Source of the DNA: Atopsyche davidsoni
Taxonomy: Eukaryota > Arthropoda > Insecta > Trichoptera > Hydrobiosidae
NCBI GenBank assembly: GCA_022113835.1
Contig: JAILWY010000006.1
Span: 5,332,001 to 5,396,000 of the forward strand
DNA: 64,000 nucleotides
Direction: 5' to 3'
In this document: positions 37,180 through 50,000 of the stretch, in pieces
Layout: each line of letters begins with the position of its first letter
Numbering within the stretch: the first letter of the stretch is position 1
The notes under the pieces: model-generated
The model's input: only the letters and a program-made list of their open reading frames with translations
Told to the model about the DNA's origin: nothing
The model's database searches: none
Program-made: the position numbers and the translations under genes

Positions 37180-38060
37180 GCAAACAATCCTTATTATAAC
37201 ATTTTGGTCGAATTGCGCACGGGTACACGCCATCTTACAACTGTGTAATTTTTGTGTACTCGCAAAAAAAAAAAATCCTTTTATTCTGCTTTGTTTATTG
37301 ATTCATTCTTTAAAAAAAAGCGTCGAGAAATGACAGTAGGGTAGAGGCACATGACAGCAAACAATCCTTATTATAACATTTTGGTCGAATTACGCACGGG
37401 TACACGCCATCTTAAAACTGTGTAATTTTTGTGTACTCACAAAAAAAAAAAAATCTTTTATTCTGGTTTGTTTATTAATTCATTCTTTAAAAAAAGCGTC
37501 GAGAAATGACAGGAGGGTAGAGGCACAGGACAGCAAACAATCCTTATTATAACATTTTGGTCGAATTACGCACGGGTACACGCCATCTTAAAACTGGGTA
37601 ATTTTTGTGTACTCGCAAAAAAAAATCATTCCTCTTATTTTGCTTTATTTATTAATTCATTCTTTAAAAAAAAGCGTCGAGAAATGACAGGAGGGTAGAG
37701 GCACAGGACAGCAAACAATCCTTATTATAACATTTTGGTCGAATTACGCACGGGTACACGCCATCTTAAAACTGGGTAATTTTTGTGTACTCGCAAAAAA
37801 AAATCATTCCTCTTATTTTGCTTTATTTATTAATTCATTCTTTAAAAAAAAGCGTCGAGAAATGACAGGAGGGTAGAGGCACAGGACAGCAAACAATCCT
37901 TATTATAACATTTTGGTCGAATTACGCACGGGTACACGCCGTCTTAAAACTGTGTAATTTTTGTGTACTCACAAAAAAAATAAAAATCTTTTATTCTGGT
38001 TTGTTTATTAATTCATTCTTTAAAATAAGCGTCGAGGAATGGCAGGAGGGTAGAGGCCAG
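37180..38060. repeat. 177-bp tandem satellite, about five units
   Basis: Units begin GCAAACAATCCTTATTATAA at 37180, 37357, 37533, 37711 and 37889, giving periods of 177, 176, 178 and 178 bp. Each holds TTTTGGTCGAATT, GCACGGGTACACGCC, TTTTTGTGTACTCGCAAAAA and AAGCGTCGAGAAATGACAG. The units starting at 37533 and 37711 look nearly identical. The last unit decays into GC-rich flank after 38040. It has no ORF. Confidence 0.92.
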
Positions 38061-41000
38061 GCAGAGGGACGGCAGCGGGCAGAGTGCGGCGTTGCGTGGG
38101 TTCAGTCACCCGGAACCGCCCGCCTGTCATGCTGTGAAAAGTTGGACCGCGCGTGCGGCGCCCGCCGACCTATTCGCCATCCTCGCCGATGCCTACTGTT
38201 TTTAATATTAAACTTCCTCGTCGATTAATATCAATTTGTACCGAGCAAGCCAACGTGTGCGCGTTCGTTTGAAAATAAACCGTTTACTTGTTGGGACTTG
38301 TGCAAAATATATTATTCTATTCAATCAGAGATGGCGTTTTTTAAAGGCAATTTTCACTGAAAATGAGTCGTGTATGAGCGCACGTATTCTGGACATATGC
38401 GTGGCTTTAATTTTATAATAAAGCAAGGGTTTTTTTAGACATATATTTCCCTATCCAAGCTCAATAATGAATAAAGAAAAATCAATGCACGCTACCTCCT
38501 AAGCCACACCTTGTAAGTCCCAATAATCATAGCAATAATCAAGTATTGTAAATTCAATCTTGAAATAATTATTTTTTAATAATAACGATAGCAGAGAAAC
38601 TCACGAACGCTACTGTCTAAGCCACATGTTGTAAGCCCCACAACTTGCGCGCATGACCAGGGGAAAGCCACACACTGTTTTGTAAACAAAGCCCTAACTA
38701 TTGCAAATAAAGAATCTTTTAATTATTTTTTTAGGGCATTCCGTAAAAAAGTCTCTGCATTAGTGAAGCTTACAATAAAAAAATATAGTGAAGACAATAT
38801 ATTTTAGACAACCTGCATTATATTCTACTCGCGATTGCATTTAATTAATTGTAGGGTGTTTGCGCGCATCTCATTGGGAATATCTGAGTTTGAATGTTTT
38901 CCGGTAATAAAATTATGTAACATGAAAATAACGACTTAAATACACATTTGTGTGTGTACCAGTGGCGTGTATTAAATTTGAAGTCAGGTCTAACAATTTT
39001 ATTTTGAAATAACCGTAACAAATCTAGCGAATTACTTTTTATACCACCCGCAGCGTATTTTGTTAAAAAGTATAAACTTTTTACATTAAAATATATCCGA
39101 TAGCAAGCAACGCATTATTGCCTGTACGGACAGCACGCTACTGGGATACACTCGTAAACTTTTTTTTAAAGCCAGGTTGCTAGTTATCAAATATACATAT
39201 TATAATACTGGAAAAACGTTGTCTAGACATTGCATAATTTGCCAATAAATTATTCATAGTATAATGGGCGGCTACTTATTCCCAATAATGTTTCCGTCCG
39301 GCAAGCCCGGCGTCTAGGCGGCGACGATTTTCTAGGCGAGAGACAACAAAGGTAGTATCCAGAATTAGAGCATTCATCCCCTCGGCACGAGCCTGTTCCG
39401 GCTGTTGAGCTATCAACGCTATCTTTAATTTTCGCTTCTTGAATGGCAAAATACTCGCATTGTTATTTTGTCGGCTTAAATACGAACAATAGCCTCTGTG
39501 CTGCAAGAACCGAAAAAAACAAACACGATAAGGCATTATTCGCAAAATGTTTTTTTTTATCGTTCTTTGTGTATCGTTTAGCAAAGTATTAAAATCTAAC
39601 AATCTTGTATAATATTATACCCATTTTTTATTGTGTTGATTTTATACAAGTAACATGTTATAATATTAGATTGTACAATATTGTGACCTTTAAAATTAAA
39701 TACAGATTAAAATAAACTATGGAATTATATATTTCAAGCATTTCTTTAATGCGGTGACAGCCCAAAACGGGCGACCATATTCATATCACCGCGATCTGGC
39801 GCCGAGGCGCTAGCACCGCTGTTACCAACCATGTGGCCCTCCAGCGTCATGTTTCGTCCTATAGTTTCAAAACACGCACTTTTGGGCCAAAAGACACGCA
39901 TCAACTAATACATTAGTACGTAAGCTATCAAGCTACCATCTACCGCATTTTATTTGTCAGTTTCCGTTAACCTTGAAAATGTTTTAGATATATCACGGTG
40001 GTGATATCTAAGGTGAAGTCACCAACCATCTTTAAAGTTTAGGAATAATTATCCACGTAATAATGGTGAAGCTTAAACATTGCTACAGTTTTGAATTGTT
40101 TTTAGTTACTTATGGCTTTACTTTATTTATTTCTTTGGAATGGGTAATTTAAGATCTTTTTTTAATTTTATATAATTGTATTGTATCTTGACCACTTATT
40201 TGTTATGTTCATTATGTAGCCTTCAATTCCATTCTCCCTCGATCAAGTATTCTCTTGCACAGTATTTGTGTGCTATCGGTCTCTATTCGCCGAGAAGAGT
40301 TAACGCAAACTTATTTAACATTGTGCACTTTGGTGTATTTACTCTGTGGTAAATTATTTTAATTTTACACTATTTTTCTCTCTTAAGTCCGATGATATAA
40401 GTGAAGATCCGACCAAGGTCTGCTACAGTTCCTGAGCTCACTTGATTTTTTCGAATAGTGAGTGATCTATCTATAGCAGATAGTAGAGTTCAATGTAAAA
40501 AAATTTTTTATCAAAAAACTTACCGCCGATAAATGGAAGAGATAATGCACGATAGACAACTTTAAATGTTTGTTTCCTGGTATAGGGACTCAACATGACC
40601 CTTGGTTTTGACTGGTTCATAAATCTTTACTTATATTCGACCTGTTCTTATGGTAGAACATTCCTATGTTAGACAGTAACAGGAAACTCAACGAATCTGC
40701 TTAATTCTCTAAACTGTGCATATATATTTATAAGCTTATTGCTTTCAGCAAAAAACACTGAAACCACTGGAGTAAGTTTTTTTGTCTAGAGATTATTAAC
40801 TTCTTGTGATAGTGTGATTAGAGGCAGTGACCTCCGGTGTCTGTAGAGGCACGTGGATCTATGGGCTACGAGGTCGCAAACATGGAGGACGGCGTCGACT
40901 GTCAACCGTGATGGATGACCCATCTTAAAGCCTCCATGCACTTCTCAATACGACAGCCGACCAACCGACAAATTGTGTCGTGTTAAGTGTTCTAGTTCAA

Positions 41001-41950
41001 CGTTCAACAAAAAAAAATTAGCAACTATAAAAAAAATCAGAGATTATTCAACAACTTGTGTCGATACACGCAATATCAATAAATCGTTTTAGACCAAATT
41101 AAAACAGCCCCGAGTCCAATTATATACTCGTAATTTAAAAAGTTATAAATTTTAATTTAACAAATATATTTTAAGTACAAATATATGTAGTAGAATGAAC
41201 ACATTTCATAGAATAACGCCCTAGTTTTGGTACAAAAAAGAAAACGAATGAAATTGCTACGGGTAGCACGTCACACACTGAAATATGAAATTAAGTAAAA
41301 AAAAAAAATGATTTTAATCAAACATGGTTGATCAAAATAATAAATCATTTTATGAAATTAGTGTAGCGAGTCTCAATGAGAATAATTTTTTTATCGTATG
41401 AAAAAAACGCGCCATATATCGTACACATCTGTAGTCGGTTTTCATAGTATTATTTGCGAAAAAGTCTTTGTTAAATAAAAATATATAATCAGACAAAGAA
41501 ACACAAAATAAAAATTACAGACTTCAGTGACGCGAATTATTAAAATTTGCATTGAAAATTAAGGCAAACTCCACGACATCGCAATTAAAAGGTAGGCGTA
41601 TTTTTAAGGACTCTTTTCTTAACCAGTTATAATATTTGTTGTATTTTTACTAAGGTATTGTATATAAAGGATTTTAATTATAAAGATACAGTCGCCTTAG
41701 TTTCTTTTTAAATATTTCGTGTGCAGTTTATTGTTCAAACGCATACGATTTTCCCTCTGCACATGGGTATTACTTTTTAATCATAGTAACCCTAAAAATA
41801 TAAAAACATTTTTGGTGTATTAATTTGAGTTATTATAATTCTAAAAATCTTATCTAAAAATGAACAGTTCCATATCCACAGTTTCAGGTAGTTAGCTTTA
41901 AGCGGCACTGACTGGTTTAACTGACACCACGAGACGAGGATGGCAACAAA
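38061..41950. other. Intergenic stretch
   Basis: A GC-rich flank to about 38190, two inverted pieces of repeat family A, a segment at 39720-39790 similar to 49440-49515, and CACGTG at 40850. No gene is supported. Confidence 0.4.
38484..38705 (-). repeat. Dispersed repeat family A, inverted copies 5 and 6
   Basis: The better copy is 38591-38705. Read on the minus strand it gives TAGGGCTTTGTTTACAAAAC, GTGTGTGGCTTTCCCC, GGTCATGCGCGCAAGTTGTG, GGGCTTACAACATGTGGCTT and GAGTTTCTCTGC. A shorter piece at 38484-38520 keeps only the GGTGTGGCTTAGGAGGTAGC part. Both are reversed relative to copies 1-4. Confidence 0.7.
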
Positions 41951-41956
41951 AGGGAC

Positions 41957-42136
41957 TATATAGAGTGGATCCTCACATTCATTCGGTGCGTGCCAATGCT
42001 TGCCTCAAACTGATGGACCAACTCTTTTATTTTTAACTTTTAAATTTGCCCGTTAGTTTGCGGGACTGGATCGACCGCAAGATATCGTTTCTGTTATTTG
42101 TGGTTAAACCATAATGAAAATGGATGTACTGTTGGG
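41957..42136 (+). promoter_or_regulatory. Candidate TATA promoter and first exon
   Basis: TATATAG at 41957-41963 is followed about 24 bp later by an initiator-like TTCATTCGGTG (A at 41981). Downstream, ATG at 42114 starts a frame reading MKMDVLLG that meets a donor, GTAATT, at 42137. A short upstream frame starts at 42014. The arrangement is that of an arthropod core promoter with a short first coding exon. No second exon was found within the window, so the gene would need a long first intron or the call is wrong. Confidence 0.3.
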
Positions 42137-43893
42137 GTAATTTATTGTTGAGAACACGTGCCGCCAATATTTTACATCATATTAAATCGCACGCGATCCG
42201 AATGTGATAATCTAATTTGCGGTTGTATCGGATTTTATAAGCGTAGAATAAAGTGTGTTTTGCGATTTGCTGTTTCCTTTGGATATAATTAACGACATTG
42301 ACCTTTATAATTAAATATGAATTTGAAAAATATATTGATCGATGTATTGATGCTCTTCAATCGCCTCGTATAATAAATATGTGTGAATAAGTATTTGACA
42401 ACGCTCTTAGGAAAAGTAATTTCACAGTGGAATGTTTATCAGTGATAATTGATTTCCATCCACGTGGCAGAAATTAACTTGTTTTATTTTAATATTGGTA
42501 TTTTCTTATACAGTGTTTTCCTACACACTTCAACCTTATCTAATAAATATTTTTTAATCCAACAAATAGAAACTATATTTACAAGTTTTTCCTTATTAAA
42601 TTATTAAAACTGAAATTTACATTTCTTCGTAAATAAACAAATCAGGTAAACGTATTTTCAGATTTGCTAAAAAATTAGAATAAAATTAAAGAGAAGCAAA
42701 ATAATCGACGTCACTCTTAATCGCGCATCAAACTTATTTATAAATTTGAGGCTTGTATTAGTAAATTTTTAATAAATTTAAAAAATAAATTTAATCTATT
42801 TAGAAAAGACTTCACAGTAAAGCTATATTTGAATAATAAAAATAACGTTTGCTAAGAAACAATTGATGCTAAATAAACACACTACAAAAACGATTCATGT
42901 CGTAATTTTAAATTCCTTTGTAGTTTTTTTTTTTAGAAATGTCCTCTAGAGGGGATTCGCTTCACGTTTTGTCAAATTCGCAGACAATACTTCCAAGAGT
43001 TGGTTCTTTGTCGTTCAGTCACGAACGTGTCACGAGGTGGAGTGACCTTTCCCACGCCGGGACACGTGGCGACTAATGGCTCCGCCTGCGTGCACCTCGA
43101 CTCTAATGCCAACCAATGTGACACTCGAACTGTTGAATCAGGGGACTGACATGTTTATTTCATTTTAAACGTGCTAAATTATTTCTGTCATCCTTATACT
43201 TTTCATAGATTTAATTAATGTTGCTTTGTTCTCTGTAAGATGGTCACCAATCTTCTCTGAAGAGAAGCGCCTGAAAGAGGATTTTTGCTAATGCATCATA
43301 TGTCTACCGAAAATATTTATATTTCTTAACCTCAATAATAATGAAAATCGCACTCAAAAAAATAAATTATATCATAATAATGACACCTGATAGTCAAATT
43401 CATCATATCGTTTATATTTTCCATTTGACTCAACTAACTTTAACTGTTAAAATTAACTCCATAGTACAAATTTCAACTTCATAAAAACCCTATTCAAGAA
43501 AATAAAACAAAAAAACAAATTTTTGTTTTAATAAGTGTTGTTTCAAATTTGCATTAAACAATCTATTTATAAGCAAACATATATTTTTTTAAATTGGCCG
43601 GAACGATCTACTACAACGTTTTTGTTTATATAATAATAGTGATTTATTCAGCATTCTCTGCTACGTGAATTCACATAACAATATACACAATCCAGCCTTA
43701 AATTTAAATACATTATTTCACTCATAAAAAATCCAATAAATTTACTCAATAAAACAACAATACAAAACTCACAATTTTATTATTTGATTTTTTACATTAT
43801 TGAATCTGATATCGCTATATAAATGCAACAGTGGCACCTAGAAAAATCGTATTGCATGTTTTATAGTTAGTTCTATTGGGATTGGTGGTGACT
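42137..43893. other. Intergenic or intronic stretch
   Basis: CACGTG at 42155, 42461 and 43063, and a piece of repeat family B at about 43238-43280. Otherwise AT-rich without coding character. Confidence 0.4.
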
Positions 43894-44004
43894 TATAAAA
43901 GCGGACAGTTAAATAAGCTGCTGCTTTTGAGTAAGTTAAAAGTTGAGAAAATGTTTATTATTTTATTAAATACTTGTTTATTGTCATTGGTAGCCGAAAG
44001 TCAG
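43894..44004 (+). promoter_or_regulatory. Candidate TATA promoter and signal-peptide first exon
   Basis: TATAAAA at 43894-43900 is followed by ATG at 43951. The frame MFIILLNTCLLSLVAESQ looks like a secretory signal peptide and ends at CAG|GTGGGG (donor at 44005). Unspliced, it reads only five codons further to a stop. Insect cuticle and other secreted-protein genes often have this layout. No matching downstream exon was found, so it may be a relic, a gene with a long intron, or chance. Confidence 0.3.
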
Positions 44005-47000
44005 GTGGGGTCGAAAATTTGATCAAGCTTTGGCAAAGTAGAGTAGCTAAAGTATGTAGCTAATTCGGATTTCGCTTTAAAACATCCATCGCTGGAGTAC
44101 ATGAAATTAATCTAATGCAACAGTTGGGTATTGTGTGGCTGCAATAGTCTACAAGTAAGAAAATATTACTTACTTTACTGTTAGGTATACAATTACTATT
44201 GTATTTATGCAACGCCTGGTGCAGGGCTGCCCAAACCGTTGTTCTTACGATTTATTTTGCGTAAAAAAGTAACGTCGCTACATATCAACGGAGCTATAAG
44301 AATGATATGAAATAAATCATGAATATTATTTAGCAATAAATAAAAAAATATTGCATGGCAATGTGCAGTGTGAATAAATTCATCCGTAACATCAAATAAA
44401 TATTTTTTTGGAAGGCTTTATTTTCTTGAGTACATGATATCACATGTCATAGAAACAGATTTTTTGTTGAAAGTAAAAACTCCTCAGTGCGAGATGTGCA
44501 GGCAGCTCGGGTGTCACGCTACAGGGCGCCCCGAAATCATTGAACTGATTTTCTATTTATAAGTCGTGCTGTGAATGTAGCGGAACCGCCATGGATTTTT
44601 AAAGAGATTGTCTAAATTTAGACTGAGCGGGTAGATTGTTATTTTGCAATAACAACTCCAGCCTTCTCGGTTTTCACAACTGCGATGGGAGAGTTGAGGC
44701 CGACGAACATGACGCACAGCCACATGGTTGTTCAAAAGTTGAACAAAGAGACGATAAACGGTTTTTTGACCGAAAAACATGTGTATATTATGCAATGACT
44801 CTTATATTGCTAAAATATTTTTTTAATTTTTAAATTCGTGGGAGTTAAGCAAATTTTTACAAACAATAGATGAAAATCTATTGAAAGTGTCAACATTTAT
44901 GATTCCCGGCCAAGAGTTCAAAGCTCGATTTTCTTCCAAGAAAATTAACGATTTTTTTCGCTCATTTTTATTTTATTCAATGAAAATTTGTAAATAAATT
45001 TCATGTGTCAGTATAAATTATTTAAGTATATTTGTAAAAAAATATCGATTATTCATTCATATCAATGTTACGACTAAAAAAAATACTCGAGTTTATTTCA
45101 CTGGAAAATCGACTTAATATATAAAAAGCAAAGTTAGATAGACCTGTGCTGAAAGTAAAAAATGCTCTTATTTATTTTACTATAAATTTGAGTTTTTTGC
45201 TAGTTACTTGTTTACTTGAGTATCTTTTTCATGTTATTTGACAAATTGTGGTCTTTTTATTGCTATAGTATTTTATTAAACCAGATTCAGCGAATCACTC
45301 TGCTGAAGTCTGTGAAAACGACAAAATACAGGCTCGATGTCACCGCTATAAAAATTATTAGATTTTGATTGTCAGTTCGGAGGCAGTCCTCGTTTGTTGA
45401 ATTCATTCTGATAAATAACTAAAGGTCGTAAATAAAAATATTATTTTTACGCAATGCAGTCACGTTGAATTTTTAAAACCTTTACGTAAAAGCTTATTTT
45501 TACAGTTTGACGTCATGAAAACACTACAAATATAAAGTTGTACAATGGATGCTTATATCTTTAAAAATACACGGAGGACATTGCGTCGGATATTCACATT
45601 ATTTATTATAATATTTTACACATTATCAGCTGGCGCAGACCACAATGATCTTACATTCTCTAAACAAAGTTTTTTTTTATCATAAATCGTGATGATTTAA
45701 TATCAATAAAAATAATCGAAATATCTCCACAAAAAAGCAAGTTAAGAACTTCAAAGACACAGGTGAAAAGTTTTTCGGTTATTTACGCCGCGTCAATTTT
45801 GACATCTTGTCATGTTTTCAAGCAGGGGGGGCAAAAATGACATGGCATAACTCCCAAGAACCAATTATAACCACGGAAACCGATGTGAATACTTAAATAC
45901 AAAATCTATCACAAAAAAACGAAGAAACATTTTTACTAAATATTAAATGTGTCCTAAATAATTATTTGTTTACATTGATGCCTGATTAACAAAGAGTCTT
46001 ATTAGAATTTCAAAAGCAATTTGAAAAGTTGAGTCCTCAGACGTGAAAGATTAGCGAAACCAGTAAAAATTAACTCAATATTTGATTATATTCAAAATAT
46101 GAAAATGGAATTCCACTAAGTACTCTCTGTCAAAAATATTGAATATTTAAGTAGAGCATTATTTTTTTTTACGCGCATAGGAGAAACGATCGATCGATGA
46201 GCTGGCGGGGGGCACTCGAAGGCCTCGGGGAGCAGTCGTGGATCAGCTGGAGGCTCGCTGGCGAGTGCGAGTACCCGAGCAGCCGGGTTCTATTTGGGGA
46301 ACAGATCACTCACACGGCTCCGATTCAAGATCTTGCGACAGTCAGCGTGACCTGATGATGGAAGATCATATTGAAAAGGCCCGTACTTGGTTTTTTTTTA
46401 TAAATAATATTTTCGAATGTATATCAGGTTTCGGATTAGAAAAACGAAATATACACGGGAAAGTGCAAGGTTTATTAAAACAATAGTATATTGTCTAAAA
46501 TATCAACATATAAGTTAAGTACATAGTTTAAGATAATATTTATTGTTAAGTCAGCATTATCTGTTAAACACCCAGCCAACTCATAATTCTCGTGAGAAAA
46601 ACGTTATCTTTTATTTAGCACAGGAACTAGTTCATTAGTATTATCATTTCCTATCGCAAGGTGTTAATTATCATAAAACTATTTTTTTTATTTACTGGTA
46701 CCATCGAACGTAAATTAACATCGGCGCCATTCGACATTTTTCTATGCATAAATATGCAAACACCACTAACTGTGAATCGAGTTAGTCAGAATTCAATAAA
46801 TTCAACAAGTTAATAGGTGACGTTAATTTTTTTTTCATATTTAAGTAAATGACGCATCAGAAGCTTGGATTTGGATTGAAGTGAATGTGGAATTCGGTTT
46901 TTGGTATTTCTAAAGTAAATTTGAGTTGAAACAAGCGATTTATAAGCTATTAGGTTGACGTTTCGAGTGGGCGGCCGCGGCGGGCCTGTGCACACGTGTC

Positions 47001-50000
47001 TGGGCCGCACGTGTGGTGGTTGCGCCACCGGAACTTTGGCGCGCCTCGCGGCCTTTCCGGACAGCAAGTCGGCCTCGGGTCGGGAAAACGGTATTTGCGT
47101 AACGAAAAATATAATAGAAATAACCGTCGGCTGGATGACTAGGCGAGCTGAAGAGTCAGTGAAAAGCAGACTTGTCACACTTGTGCGCCTACAGCCACAA
47201 TGACTAATGATGACGAAAAGAAAAGAGGACTTTGTTGATTTCAAAACAAGCTTTAAAAAAAAAAATGCTGTATTATCTGCGCGTGGCTCGGTATAAGTCG
47301 AAAATTGTTATAAACTTACTATTATTATACAAATATTTTAAATATAACATATTATTACCTACAATTTTATAAGCAAGTGTGTACGCCAATATATATCCTA
47401 AAAATTCCTCATTTATTTTGTACAGAGATTTTGCATACATGTCGATTTTTGCTTACTACAGTTCTGCAGACAATTTTGTACAGTCATTTGAAGCAACGAA
47501 GAAACAGACATACATTAAAAAAAAACATCACTTTTTCGAAGTGGTGCGATTTTAGCTCATCTTGGGTGTCTCTCACTTGTGAAAAAAACATAAAAAAATC
47601 ACTAATGAGTTTAGTCGGCGTGATAAAAGATACGTGGCGTCGGTTGTGACGTCACTGCTCGAGAAAGTAATCAGACTCGGCGCGGCCACGTGACCCCGCC
47701 TCGTGCCACCCATTAGTAGTATTAATCTTCCCAGAAATCACTTTAAATGTCGTTCAGATTAACTTCGAGTAGATGAACCGATCGAGGTATTTGGCAACTG
47801 CCTGATATATCTTAATTTCGTTACTGAACAGTTTACGATTATTCGGGGCATATCTATATGATTGTTTATGTGTGTTTAATCGCAATCGGCTGTTAAAATT
47901 ATCAACTTACATAGCTGTATATGTAGATAAATTATTTATAATTTGAATGATGAAAACTATACATTACAATATACAGGGCTCTCTTTTAAAATCATGTGCC
48001 GTTGTGCTTCACATATTACTTCTGTAACGTTTTCGGGGTTGTGTTTAAAAATCATTATAAATCTCATGCGAATACGATTTTATCGTTTTTTTGTTTAGTT
48101 TTAAAACTGCACAACCTGGAAACTATCAACGTCTTTCGTTAAAAAAATATTATTTTTGACATCAATTATGCTGAGAGAAAAGTAATTACTTGTCGACACT
48201 TCCTGCCTTTTAAATAAATAATTCCGGCAGTGGTCAGGCGAAAATTGAGGCAACCCAGGCCGGCATTTTGGTAGATGGTGTTATTCACGTCATTAGAAAC
48301 TGTCATAAGTATTGCAATAAATATTTAAAAAAAACAATTTATTCCGAATTAATATTGATTTTTTGACAGCTTTTTAAATTAACATAAATAATAGATAAAT
48401 CAAATCTATTGATATAAATACTGAGTCGGCAATCTTAAAGGGGCCTTTATATGAACCTAGTCTCAATCACTTTTCTCGGGATCGACAATAAATAAAAAAA
48501 AAAACAAAAAATGTCTCAATCACTTCATTATATTAAATTGATATTTTAACAATTTTTATAGAGTAAATTTTATTGCTACCCGTCCAATAATATAATATTA
48601 TAAATAAAAATTGGTTAGTTTGATAGGTTGTTTAGGTATTAAATAAAACAGTAGCGATGTTTTATTTACAATTTTATTTAGCAAATTCTATTTCTATGAA
48701 GCTGACAGCTGTGTGCATATTAATATTTTATCATCATTGGCGTTTCCTGTAGTCGCAATGAATAAGCGGGAAATGTATAACTAAAACCTTACTATTTATA
48801 TATAGTCATAAAAACACGGACCATATAATCTACTCAATCAGACACACACGTCTATGAGTCACATCAGATAATCTGATTGACTCATCTGTTATTTCCGATA
48901 TTCTTCGCTCTACGTACGCGAAGACGTACAAATGTAGCTTACAGTCTGATAAAATTCTGGGAATATACGTTTTGCAAGCAGGGATACTAAAATATGTTTG
49001 GCTTAGGACAAGTATACAACCTGCCGACTTGTAGTTTCTGAGAACAATGATAAAATGATCACGAAATTCCAAATCGCTATTCAGCGATTGGAATTTCATA
49101 ATAATAGCAAAGACCGCTCCATTGTATAATAAATATAATTCAGTGATTTCCGTTCTGTGTCGTCCTATCGGAAAATCACCAAGTCAGATATCTGAATCTG
49201 ATAACACCAAGTCGGATAAATTGATCTTCGGCGAATAGTTAACAAAAGTCCGCGGGCATCGTTTTTAAATTCGTGGTACAAAACACGACCCTATAAATCT
49301 CTTCAGAGTGCCGCATAGTTGACAGCTGCACGTTTGTACTCGACTGAACAAATAAAATAACATGGCCGACAATCTGAACTTATATTCAATATTTTATAAT
49401 TAAATATTATTTAAAATATTTAACAAAGAGTAAACTTTAAAAAAAATGAAGGATTATATTTCAATTAGTAATGCAGTGGCAGTTCCAAACGGGCGATTTC
49501 CATTTTCGCCGAAGTATTATGAAGTGTTATTGTTTCCGATGTCATTGATGTGATGTTGTGGTTGCAGGATTGATGTATGGTTGGAAATCAGAAGGCTGGC
49601 GAAATATTTGCGTATTCGTAGTTAATTAAGTAAAACTACACTGGGTAGAAATTTACGTGGTTACTGCTTCGATGCCGCGAGGTCTCTCTCGAGAGGCGCG
49701 GGGAAGCCTCGTGGATAGCGTAAACAGGAAGAATCTCACGTATCGGGGGGTGTCTCATTGCGAGGACATTTCGCCTGAAATACGATCGCCTTTTGACTGA
49801 CCGCTAATTACTATGGGTTTATGTCATATTTTAATGGGCCGTCTAATAAAATATCTAATGGATTATGGGTCGAATGTCACATGTGGCCTTCGTGTGAGAT
49901 TTCAAGGGTAGTGTATCGTACCATGAACTCATAACTGAACGGGTATCACGACCTCTTTAGAACACGCGCCGGCCAGAGCGGCCCACTCCTCAGTGCTCTC

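Noticed and set aside
37180..38060. CRISPR array
   Set aside because: Units are direct tandem copies of about 177 bp without unique spacers, in an animal-type genome; this is a satellite.
46810..47244. 144-codon minus-strand frame over the GC island at 47 kb
   Set aside because: Opened by the local GC-rich patch; the ends are AT-rich low-complexity and no domain is seen.
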